Of a DNA stretch of 6,766 nt, positions 1-5,763 are shown piece after piece. The notes below the pieces were generated by a model. That model was not told the DNA's origin and searched no databases. It was given only the letters and a program-made list of their open reading frames with translations. The DNA comes from Candidatus Nesterenkonia stercoripullorum. GTDB lineage: Bacteria; Actinomycetota; Actinomycetes; Actinomycetales; Micrococcaceae. Position numbers and translations under genes: made by a program. How positions within the stretch are numbered: position 1 is the stretch's first letter; every line of letters starts with the position of its first letter. The stretch spans positions 1 to 6,766 of the forward strand of contig DXGD01000471.1 of the NCBI GenBank assembly GCA_019114115.1, read 5' to 3'.

Positions 1-254
1 AGGGCGATCATAGTCGCCCGAACGACGGGCACTGAGAGGCCGAGATGGCGGGATAGGCCCAGGCAGACGCCAGCCAGCGGGGTATTGAGCCCGCGGCGAA
101 GCGGCGGGCGCTGCTGACCTGGTGCGGGACTCGTGGGACCAGCAGCTTCCTCCGGGGTGTGGCCCGGTGGGGCGGGGGCAGGTCGGGCGGGGCCAGATGA
201 GGCAGTTGGCCCGGCTGCGGCGCCCGGAGGAGCCGGCTCTTCTCCGGTTGTCAT
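1..254 (-). CDS. PspC-domain protein, probable sensor histidine kinase N-terminus (partial)
   Basis: The frame is open from an ATG at 254 to the left edge: 84 residues are visible and the 3' end is outside the window. A GAGG ribosome binding site lies 5 nt before the ATG. Residues 1-50 are rich in Pro, Ala and Gly and probably disordered in the cytoplasm. Residues 52-84 read LRRGLNTPLAGVCLGLSRHL followed by GLSVPVVRATMIA, which matches the start of a PspC domain (basic residue, LAGVCGGLA-like motif, hydrophobic helix entry). In actinobacteria, a kinase with an N-terminal PspC domain is often encoded divergently from a PspC membrane protein, which is the layout here. The kinase part is not visible, so the product could be another PspC membrane protein. 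The PspC assignment is firm; the kinase assignment is inferred from context. Confidence 0.72.
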   Translation of the reverse strand, partial: MTTGEEPAPPGAAAGPTASSGPARPAPAPPGHTPEEAAGPTSPAPGQQRPPLRRGLNTPLAGVCLGLSRHLGLSVPVVRATMIA

Positions 255-439
255 GGACGCCTCACTTTCCGGTCGAGGCAGAGCGTTCCGACCTCGGACC
301 ACTCACTGTCCATACTGCCATGCAGGGCACCCCGGGCGGACCCAGATGCCGCAGAATAGGGGATCACCGGGGATCTTTCAGGGTTAGATCAGGGTGGCCC
401 CCCATAGCGGGGCGGCATTCTCTTTGCCAAGCTGAAGGT
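255..439. promoter_or_regulatory. Divergent control region between the two PspC genes
   Basis: This 185-bp stretch separates the two divergent starts and should hold both promoters. For the leftward gene a candidate promoter is CTGAAA (minus strand, 376-381), a 17-bp spacer, then TATTCT (353-358). For the rightward gene TTAGAT (384-389) could be a -10 element, but no good -35 partner is visible. The heptamer GGGGATC occurs twice, at 359-365 and 369-375, exactly 10 bp apart (one helical turn) and overlapping the leftward promoter spacer. A short hairpin (GCCCC 397-401 with GGGGC 409-413) lies before the rightward start. The promoter calls are weak; the repeat is seen directly. Confidence 0.4.
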
Positions 440-2026
440 ATGGAACCCACAGCACCTCATCCAGCCGGTGACGACCCGGGGAGCCGATCCGGGCGGCCCG
501 CTGGAGAAGACCCTACGACAGGCGGAGCTGAGTCCGCACACCACGACGACCACGCTGAGAGCCCGAAGGCGGAACCTCTCGGCCAGTTCTTCAGCTGGAT
601 TCGCGCCACCGGGATGCATCGTCCGGACGAAGGCTGGATCGGCGGCGTCTTCGCCGGGGCCGCCGTGAAGCTGGGCTGGGATGCCGCTCTGGTCCGTGGC
701 CTGGGCGTCGTCATCGGCATTCTGCTGTTCTCGCCGGCGCTCCTGCTCTACGGCCTGGCGTGGATCCTGCTGCCGGATCCCCGGGGCGAGATACATCTCC
801 AAGAAGCCATCCGCGGAAACTACGCTGCCGGGCTGTTCGGCGGCGGTGCTCTCGCCCTCATCGGCGGACTCAACGTCTTCACCCCGATCAACATCGCCGG
901 TCCATTCGCTCTGCTGGTCAACCTCGCCATCATCGGCGGGATCGCCTGGCTGGTTTATGTGCTGGTGAAGCGCCACCGCAGCTCAGGGGATGGTCAAGAC
1001 AAGCAGCCATACGTCGCGTACTCGCAGGAGTCGGCTGAGGGAAAAGGACGGGCCGGGGCCGCGTCTCCCGCTGAGGAGGACGGCAAACCGGCCTGGTACC
1101 CCAAAGATCCTGCACCCTCTCCCCGTCCGACGTCGTCGCCGGCTACCGGGGTGACCCCTGCTGGGACGAGCGTGACCGGGACTGGGCAGGCTGGCACTGG
1201 GCGGGAAGGCACGGGGCGGGAAGGCACGGGGTCGGCCGGCACCAGCAGCAGCCGTCCCGCCCCGTCCGGCGCCACCGCCTCACAGTCTGCCCCGACGCGT
1301 GAGACGCTGGCCCAGCGGGAGGAGCGGCGGCGGCGGAACTTGGTCACCTGGGGGATCATCCTGCTGTTCATCCCAGGCCTCGCCATTCTCGGCTGGTTCA
1401 GCAGCGGCCTGGGCCTGACGACCTGGACTGTCCTTCTGCTGGGTGCGACCTTCCTGGTGGCACTGCTCTCCGCGGCGCACATCATCGCCGCACTGCGCGG
1501 CAGGAAAGGCCGGGGCGTCATGCTGACCTTCTCGACGATAGCCATGCTGGCGCTCTTCGCCGGGCACTTGAACTCCTGGGACGACGGAAACGGCCTGTCA
1601 GCCGGGTCGACCCACGTCTTCGGCAACTACACCACCAGCGAGCAGACTGTGCATTCGGCCTTCTCGAACACCACAGTCGACCTTCGCGATCTCAGCGCTG
1701 CAGGGAGCACGGCAGGCGATGGAGCCAGGGAAGCAGGACAGGACATCCCCACGCACCACGCAGAAGTCACCAGTGCCTTCGGCAACGTCGACGTCGTCGT
1801 CCCGGACGATGCGCGCGTGCAGATCGACAACGGACAGGCGCTGAGCAACCTCTCCGTCGAGATGCGCGACACGGATGTCTCGGACTCCGGATTCTCAGGA
1901 TCGGACCGCAGCGTCGGACCTGAGGACTATGACCTCGACATCACCCTCGATCTGAACACCGCTTTCGGCAACGTCACCGTGTATGACGCGACCACTTTCG
2001 CCGAGCAGGATGACGACGGCTCCTGA
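440..2026 (+). CDS. PspC-domain membrane protein with C-terminal toastrack/LiaF-like region
   Basis: The product is 528 aa from the ATG at 440. The frame is open back to a GTG at 122, but that extension is low-complexity and antisense to the divergent PspC gene, so 440 is preferred; a GAAGG lies very close before it. Residues 1-47 are acidic and polar. Residues 48-115 form a PspC domain (GWIGGVFAGAAVKLGW, then a hydrophobic helix ending in WILLPDP). Further hydrophobic segments lie at about 131-143, 153-177, 302-322, 328-350 and 358-375. A Gly/Thr/Ser/Pro-rich linker spans about 205-290. After the last helix, residues 380-528 are beta-rich with four (V/A)F(G/S)N motifs at 393, 407, 447 and 508, as in LiaF C-terminal or toastrack domains. 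The protein is probably an envelope-stress component or antisigna partner of the divergent gene. The domain calls are solid; the exact role is inferred. Confidence 0.82.
   Translation: MEPTAPHPAGDDPGSRSGRPAGEDPTTGGAESAHHDDHAESPKAEPLGQFFSWIRATGMHRPDEGWIGGVFAGAAVKLGWDAALVRGLGVVIGILLFSPALLLYGLAWILLPDPRGEIHLQEAIRGNYAAGLFGGGALALIGGLNVFTPINIAGPFALLVNLAIIGGIAWLVYVLVKRHRSSGDGQDKQPYVAYSQESAEGKGRAGAASPAEEDGKPAWYPKDPAPSPRPTSSPATGVTPAGTSVTGTGQAGTGREGTGREGTGSAGTSSSRPAPSGATASQSAPTRETLAQREERRRRNLVTWGIILLFIPGLAILGWFSSGLGLTTWTVLLLGATFLVALLSAAHIIAALRGRKGRGVMLTFSTIAMLALFAGHLNSWDDGNGLSAGSTHVFGNYTTSEQTVHSAFSNTTVDLRDLSAAGSTAGDGAREAGQDIPTHHAEVTSAFGNVDVVVPDDARVQIDNGQALSNLSVEMRDTDVSDSGFSGSDRSVGPEDYDLDITLDLNTAFGNVTVYDATTFAEQDDDGS
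1199..1228 (+). repeat. Tandem 15-bp repeat in the PspC protein linker
   Basis: Two exact copies of GGGCGGGAAGGCACG lie head to tail (1199-1213 and 1214-1228), flanked by degenerate copies on both sides (from about 1180 to 1244). In frame they encode GTGREGTGRE within a longer Gly-Thr-rich stretch, residues about 246-268 of the 528-aa protein. The unit is a multiple of three, so copy-number change would lengthen or shorten the linker without a frameshift. Confidence 0.85.
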
Positions 2027-2037
2027 AAGGACCTCTC

Positions 2038-2490
2038 ATGACCACCCCCACCGGCCCAGCCGACAAGAGCACGGCGAGCAGCGGATCACCTTCTGCTCAC
2101 AAGCAACCGCTGCCATCGACAGACGTCGATGCTCTGCTCTCAGAATCCCTGCACGCGCAGTCCGAGAAGGACTTCACATGGAAGGAGCCAGAGCGGAAAC
2201 CGCGCTGGTTCGAGCGGGCAGAGGGGGAACGCGCAGAGGTCGCGCCGCCCGAAGGTGCCTACTCGCGGCACGTCGCGCCAGGCCCGGCCTCACGCGGCGG
2301 CGGCAGAGGGGTTCGGTTCGGACAGCTGGTCTTCGCCGCGATCTGCCTGCTGCTGGCGCTATGGGTACTGCTGGGCGTCGTCGTCGGGGTCGTCATCGAA
2401 CCCATCGTCGTGGCCTTGGGGCTCTTCGCTCTGGCTGGCATCGCCCTGGTCGCTGCCGGATTGAGGCCCGCTCGACGGCGCAGGCGATGA
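2038..2490 (+). CDS. Small membrane protein of unknown function, PspC-locus partner
   Basis: I do not recognise a family. The 150-aa product starts at an ATG with AAAGGA 7 nt upstream, 11 bp after the PspC gene stop, so the two are very probably co-transcribed. Residues 1-94 are hydrophilic and charged, rich in Ser, Pro, Glu and Arg, with no visible motif beyond an aromatic/basic patch (FTWKEPERKPRWFERAEGER, 46-65). Two hydrophobic helices lie at about 95-118 and 121-142, joined by a tight turn (VIEP). The protein ends in a basic tail (RPARRRRR), which by the positive-inside rule puts both termini in the cytoplasm. There is no signal peptide. A role as accessory to the PspC membrane protein is inferred from position only. 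Confidence 0.75.
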   Translation: MTTPTGPADKSTASSGSPSAHKQPLPSTDVDALLSESLHAQSEKDFTWKEPERKPRWFERAEGERAEVAPPEGAYSRHVAPGPASRGGGRGVRFGQLVFAAICLLLALWVLLGVVVGVVIEPIVVALGLFALAGIALVAAGLRPARRRRR

Positions 2491-2583
2491 CGTCGTCGAG
2501 AGTTGCGGCGCTGGCGCTGCAGCCGGAGCGGCAACCGCGCCACGGCCCGCACTGCGCCTAGGGTTACCGGGTTCCTCACCACG

Positions 2584-2631
2584 AAGAAGTCCCCGGGAGG
2601 CATGTTCACACATGCTTCCCGGGGACTTCTT
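2584..2631. terminator. Bidirectional terminator between convergent operons
   Basis: A 22-bp inverted repeat (left arm 2584-2605, right arm 2610-2631) has a 4-nt loop TCAC and a single mismatched position that can form a G-U wobble. The core is CCCCGGGA/TCCCGGGG, flanked by AAGAAG and CTTCTT. It lies 93 bp after the 150-aa membrane protein gene stop and 50 bp after the rplL stop, and serves transcripts from both sides. The T tracts are short on both strands, so release may be helped by the A/T-rich ends of the stem itself. Confidence 0.85.
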
Positions 2632-2681
2632 TCAGCTCTATGCAGCTGGGGGCGCAGTACGGCTCACCGCACCGCAGCGAG

Positions 2682-3071
2682 TCACTTCAGGGTGACAGTT
2701 GCTCCCGCACCCTCAAGAGTCTCCTTGGCCTTGTCAGCAGCGTCCTTGTCGACACCCTCGAGGACAGCCTTAGGCGCACCGTCGACGAGCTCCTTGGCTT
2801 CCTTCAGGCCGAGGGAGGTCAGACCGCGCACCTCCTTGATGACGCCGATCTTCTTGTCGCCAGCGGACTCCAGGACGACGTCGAACTCGGTCTGCTCTTC
2901 AGCATCCTCAGCAGCCTCGCCACCGCCGGCAGGTGCAGCACCTGCAGCAGCAACCGGAGCAGCAGCGGTGACGTCGAAGGTCTCCTCGAACTGCTTCACG
3001 AACTCAGAGAGCTCGATCAGGGACATGTCCTTGAACTGGTCGATCAGTTCTTCGTTGCTCAGCTTCGCCAT
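2682..3071 (-). CDS. rplL: 50S ribosomal protein L7/L12
   Basis: The 129-aa product is of normal length for bacterial L7/L12, the multicopy stalk protein that recruits translation GTPases to the large ribosomal subunit. Residues 1-33 ([20 protein letters not shown]...) form the dimerisation domain that binds L10. Residues about 34-58 are the Ala/Gly-rich flexible hinge. Residues 60-129 form the C-terminal factor-binding domain with the conserved EKKIGVIK-like (here [11 protein letters not shown]), [17 protein letters not shown] and GATVTLK motifs. The ATG is preceded by AAGGAG with an 8-nt spacer. It is the second gene of the rplJ-rplL operon, and its transcript ends at the inverted repeat 50 bp downstream. 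The assignment is essentially certain. Confidence 0.98.
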   Translation of the reverse strand: MAKLSNEELIDQFKDMSLIELSEFVKQFEETFDVTAAAPVAAAGAAPAGGGEAAEDAEEQTEFDVVLESAGDKKIGVIKEVRGLTSLGLKEAKELVDGAPKAVLEGVDKDAADKAKETLEGAGATVTLK

Positions 3072-3248
3072 TGTTGGCGCTCCTTACATCCTTGATAGTG
3101 TGCCAGGCCGTTCCAGCCTTGGTGGCACGTGCGGATCGTGTATCTCTCGGCAGCATATGAGCTTGAATTCAGCCACACCCACCGTGGTCCGCTCCGAATG
3201 CCCGCACCGTCGGTGGGACATTCCGGAAGGACCCGAATGTGCTCGAAC
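3072..3248 (-). other. rplJ-rplL spacer with hairpin
   Basis: This 177-bp gap within the operon holds no gene. A bulged hairpin at 3100-3128 pairs GTGCC with GGCAC, then AGGC with GCCT, around a 7-nt loop, with a 4-nt bulge. It ends 28 nt before the rplL start. A weaker hairpin (CATTC/GAATG) lies just after the rplJ stop. I see no convincing promoter or T-tract terminator. RNA structure between these genes could help set the high L7/L12 to L10 ratio, but that is inference. Confidence 0.45.
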
Positions 3249-3767
3249 TCAGGCAGCTTCCTGCTCGGCCCGCAGCGCCTCGACTGTGCGAACAGCCTTG
3301 GACAGCGGTGCCTGGAACACTGCAGCAGCCTTGCTCTGCACCCCGATGAGGGCGCCAGCAAGCTTGCCGAGCAGAACCTCACGGGACTCAAGATCCGCGA
3401 GCTTCTTAACACCAGCCTCGTCCAGGGTCTGGCCATCCATGTAGCCGCCCTTGACGATGAGCTGGGGGTTTTCCTTGGCAAAGTCACGCAGAGACTTCGC
3501 GACGTCCACTGGATCACCGGTGACGAATGCGATGGCCGAAGGGCCCGTCATCTTGCCTTCGAAGGCGGTGATGCCGGACTCTTTGGCAGCGATCTCTGTG
3601 AGCGTGTTCTTCACCACGGCGTAGTTCGCGTTCTCACCCACGGACCGGCGCAGCTTCTGCAGCTGGTCCACGGAGAGGCCGCGGTATTCCGTGAGCACTG
3701 CGGCGCTCGAGTTGCTGAACAGTTCCTTCAGCTCTTCGACCGCGGCAGCCTTCTCAGGATTCGCCAT
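3249..3767 (-). CDS. rplJ: 50S ribosomal protein L10
   Basis: The 172-aa product is full length for L10, which anchors L7/L12 dimers to 23S rRNA at the stalk base and represses its own operon by binding the leader mRNA. The N-terminal RNA-binding region shows the family signatures LTEYRGLSVDQLQKLRR (25-41) and NYAVVKNTL (48-56), followed by GPSAIAFV (75-82) and LIVKGGYMDG (103-112). The C-terminal helix that holds L7/L12 dimers is within about 133-172. The start chosen is the ATG at 3767: an upstream in-frame ATG six codons earlier would place the clear ribosome binding site GGAAGGAG inside the gene, whereas it sits 4 nt before this one. It is the first gene of the operon with rplL. Confidence 0.97.
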   Translation of the reverse strand: MANPEKAAAVEELKELFSNSSAAVLTEYRGLSVDQLQKLRRSVGENANYAVVKNTLTEIAAKESGITAFEGKMTGPSAIAFVTGDPVDVAKSLRDFAKENPQLIVKGGYMDGQTLDEAGVKKLADLESREVLLGKLAGALIGVQSKAAAVFQAPLSKAVRTVEALRAEQEAA

Positions 3768-3826
3768 GGCACTCCTTCCCATCACTTGTGCCGGCCAAGC
3801 TTCACGGGGGCATCCCTCAGGGCATG

Positions 3827-3859
3827 AAAAAAGCCCCGATGCACAGATGCACGGGGCTT
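3827..3859 (-). terminator. Intrinsic attenuator in the rplJ leader
   Basis: On the minus strand AAGCCCCG-TGCA pairs with TGCATCGGGGCTT (one bulged T, loop TCTG), directly followed by a run of six T. It lies 59 nt upstream of the rplJ ATG and well inside the transcript, so it is placed to attenuate the operon rather than end an upstream gene. L10-leader elements commonly end in such a terminator, whose use depends on free L10 binding upstream. Confidence 0.85.
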
Positions 3860-4048
3860 GGGCACTCGAACATCCCTCACCGCAATCGCGGAGACGAAGA
3901 GTCGAGCACTCTGTAGCGTGGCACCTGCGCAGGCCGCCCCCGAAGGAGTCTTTATCAGTTGCATCGCTTTCTCAGCTTGAGCTGAAGACCTGTGATCTCC
4001 AGTGCCACTGGAAACCACGCGAGAACAACGACCGGCGGTCTTTGGTCA
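3860..4048 (-). ncRNA. Ribosomal protein L10 leader-like RNA
   Basis: The transcript from the promoter at 4055-4083 should carry about 220 nt before the end of the attenuator. Structure visible in it: palindrome CCAGTGCCACTGG (3999-4011), stem-loop TCAGC/GCTGA (3972-3985), hairpin CCGC/GCGG (3880-3891), and a possible long-range pairing of GTGGCAC (within 4002-4010) with GTGCCAC near 3917-3923. Position directly before rplJ, length and the terminal attenuator fit the L10_leader class by which L10 (with L7/L12) represses its own operon. I did not run a covariance search, so the exact fold and limits are approximate. Confidence 0.6.
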
Positions 4049-4054
4049 TCGACT

Positions 4055-4083
4055 ATCTTACACAGCACCCGGCGCCCGGCCAA
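4055..4083 (-). promoter_or_regulatory. rplJ-rplL operon promoter
   Basis: Minus-strand TTGGCC (4078-4083) as -35 and TAAGAT (4055-4060) as -10 are separated by exactly 17 bp. The -10 matches 5 of 6 consensus bases. The predicted start is near 4048, giving a leader of about 280 nt to the rplJ ATG. It is the best sigma70-like promoter in the window and lies where a ribosomal operon promoter is expected. Confidence 0.65.
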
Positions 4084-4218
4084 AACCGTCGCGGCGCTCC
4101 TGCTGAGGCCGACGTTCAGCAGCAGCACTGCCGGACGAAGCCCAGCGGGCTAGAGAGGCATCCCAGCAGACCCGCAGTACGCACACTGCGCAGCTCCAGG
4201 AAACTGCTGTTGATGGTG

Positions 4219-4248
4219 TAGGCACCGACACTGGGACTGTGGCATACT
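4219..4248 (+). promoter_or_regulatory. Probable promoter of the FAD dehydrogenase-gntR operon
   Basis: TAGGCA (4219-4224) as -35 and CATACT (4243-4248) as -10 are 18 bp apart, each matching 4 of 6 consensus bases. The start would fall around 4255, so the palindrome at 4259-4270 would lie immediately downstream, a classic repressor position. An alternative -10 within GGTATACC of the palindrome cannot be excluded; the operator would then overlap the promoter itself. The 135 bp between here and the rplJ promoter shows nothing else. Confidence 0.4.
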
Positions 4249-4258
4249 TTTTTCACGT

Positions 4259-4270
4259 TTGGTATACCAA
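4259..4270. promoter_or_regulatory. Probable GntR/FCD operator palindrome
   Basis: TTGGTATACCAA is a perfect 12-bp palindrome. FadR-subfamily GntR regulators bind sites of the type GT...AC (LldR-like regulators use TTGGT...ACCAA half sites), so this closely fits the family regulator encoded as the second gene of this operon. It ends 9 bp before the ATG, overlapping the first two bases of the AAGGAGG ribosome binding site, so bound protein would block transcription soon after initiation. No second copy was found in the window. Confidence 0.7.
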
Positions 4271-4279
4271 GGAGGCTCA

Positions 4280-5752
4280 ATGACCACCAGAACCACAGAC
4301 GTGCTGATCATCGGAGCGGGCAACGCCGCCCTCTGCGCGGCACACGCAGCCCGCGAGGAGGGCCAGTCCGTCCTGGTCCTCGAAGCCGCGCCGGAACAGA
4401 AATCCGGTGGAAACAGCCTGTTCACCGCAGGAGCGACGCGGATCGTCCATGAGGGCCTGGAGAGCCTGAAGGATCTCGTGGACGAGGACGAACGCCACGC
4501 GCGCAGCGAGGTCCCGGCGTACTCCGCTGCGGACTATCGCGCCGACCTCGAGAAGGTCACGGAAGGCCGGAACGACTCCGCCATGACAGAGACTCTCGTG
4601 AGCAATATCGCTGAGGATATCCGCTGGCTCAAGGGCAAGGGACTGAGCTACAGGCTGATGTATGAGCGTCAGGCCTATGAACGCCCTGACGGGAGCTACT
4701 TGTTCTGGGGCGGACTGCATGTGGGCAATGTCGATGGCGGTGAAGGCCTGATCCGTGATCATTTCCGGGTGGCACACGAGAGTGGCATTGAGATCGTGTA
4801 CGGAGCCCGCGCCACGGATCTGCTGGTCGAGGATGACGTCGTCGTCGGAGCAGCTTTCGAGTCCCAAGGCGAGACCCACAATGTCCATGCCCGGTCGACG
4901 GTGATCGCCAGCGGGGGGTTCGAATCCAGCCGCCAGATGCGCGCCGAGCACATGGGCGAGCAGTGGCGCCATGCCGTCACCCGCGGGACCCAGTACAACA
5001 CCGGCACGATGCTCGAGGCCGCCCTGCGGCTGGGCGCTGCCAAAGGCGGGGACTGGACCACGTGCCATGCCACGCAGTGGGACGCCGGCTTCGCGGACAA
5101 TGAGTCCAACTACGAGGTGACCAATCGGCTGACGCGACAGAGCTACCCGCTGGGAATCCTGGTGAATCGTGACGGCAGGCGGTTCCTGGACGAGGGAGCC
5201 GACTTCCGGAATCTGACCTATGCCAAGTACGGCAAAGAGGTCCTCCTCCAGCCGGGTGCTGTGGCATGGCAGATCTTCGATGCGCCGTTGCGGCCGATGC
5301 TGCGGAGCGAGGAGTACGAAGTGCCGGGTGTCGGAGAGCATATCGCCGGATCCATCCCCGAACTCGCCAAGCTGACCGGCATCGATGCCGAGGGGCTGAA
5401 CCAGACGATCGCGGAGTTCAATGACAGCATCGATGACTCGGCCGCGTTCGACCCCAATGTGAAGGACGGGCGTTCGGCGGAGACCAGCCCGCCCAAGTCC
5501 AACTGGGCGAATCCGATCAGGACAGCACCCTATTACGCGTATCCGGTCACCTGCGGCATCACCTTCACCTTCGGAGGGCTCAAGGGTGATGAGAGCGCCC
5601 GGGTCCTGAACACTGACGGCAACCCCATCAAGGGCCTCTACGCCTGCGGCGAGGCCCTTGGCGGTCTGTTCAGCCAGAACTACCCCGGCGGCTCTGGCCT
5701 TGCCGCAGGAATCGTCTTCGGACGTATCGCAGGTCGTTCAGCAACCCACTAG
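4280..5752 (+). CDS. TcuA-like FAD-dependent dehydrogenase (fumarate reductase flavoprotein family)
   Basis: The 490-aa product starts at the ATG at 4280, preceded by AAGGAGG at 4269-4275; the TTG at 4259 is part of the palindrome and was rejected. Residues 7-35 form a Rossmann FAD-binding fold: DVLIIGAGNAALCAA with acidic E35 ending the second strand. Residues 41-51 (KSGGNSLFTAG) and 208-214 (VIASGGF) are further FAD contacts. The FAD_binding_2 C-terminus is clear: GLYACGEALGGLFSQNYPGGSGL and FGRIAG (452-484). R310 in DEGADFR aligns with the catalytic Arg of fumarate reductases. The motif CGITFTFGG (425-433) and NYPGG (467-471) replace the His and Arg of classical fumarate reductases and resemble tricarballylate dehydrogenase TcuA. 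There is no signal peptide or Tat motif, so it is probably cytoplasmic. The substrate, a tri- or dicarboxylate, is inferred; no TcuB or transporter gene is visible. Confidence 0.85.
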   Translation: MTTRTTDVLIIGAGNAALCAAHAAREEGQSVLVLEAAPEQKSGGNSLFTAGATRIVHEGLESLKDLVDEDERHARSEVPAYSAADYRADLEKVTEGRNDSAMTETLVSNIAEDIRWLKGKGLSYRLMYERQAYERPDGSYLFWGGLHVGNVDGGEGLIRDHFRVAHESGIEIVYGARATDLLVEDDVVVGAAFESQGETHNVHARSTVIASGGFESSRQMRAEHMGEQWRHAVTRGTQYNTGTMLEAALRLGAAKGGDWTTCHATQWDAGFADNESNYEVTNRLTRQSYPLGILVNRDGRRFLDEGADFRNLTYAKYGKEVLLQPGAVAWQIFDAPLRPMLRSEEYEVPGVGEHIAGSIPELAKLTGIDAEGLNQTIAEFNDSIDDSAAFDPNVKDGRSAETSPPKSNWANPIRTAPYYAYPVTCGITFTFGGLKGDESARVLNTDGNPIKGLYACGEALGGLFSQNYPGGSGLAAGIVFGRIAGRSATH

Positions 5753-5763
5753 GATGGGGAGCC

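Noticed and set aside
122..439. N-terminal extension of the PspC protein from a GTG at 122
   Set aside because: It is low-complexity, antisense to the divergent PspC gene (1-254) and its control region, and lacks a good ribosome binding site; the ATG at 440 directly precedes the plausible protein.
2503..3444. 313-aa plus-strand reading frame
   Set aside because: It lies antisense to rplL and part of rplJ, runs through the terminator, and has Ser/Ala/Arg-rich shadow composition.
3768..3785. Earlier ATG for rplJ (MMGRSA extension)
   Set aside because: The clear AAGGAG site would lie inside the extension; L10 proteins normally begin with MA at the chosen start.
3782..4018. 78-aa reading frame in the rplJ leader
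   Set aside because: It runs through the attenuator stem, has no ribosome binding site and no recognisable motif; the RNA structure explains the region better.
4215..4226. GGTG-TAGG-CACC inverted repeat as a second operator
   Set aside because: It has only 4-bp arms and does not resemble the TTGGTATACCAA site; it probably arises by chance around the -35 element.
4277..5341. 354-aa minus-strand reading frame
   Set aside because: It is an antisense shadow of the FAD dehydrogenase, which has clear family motifs in the plus frame.
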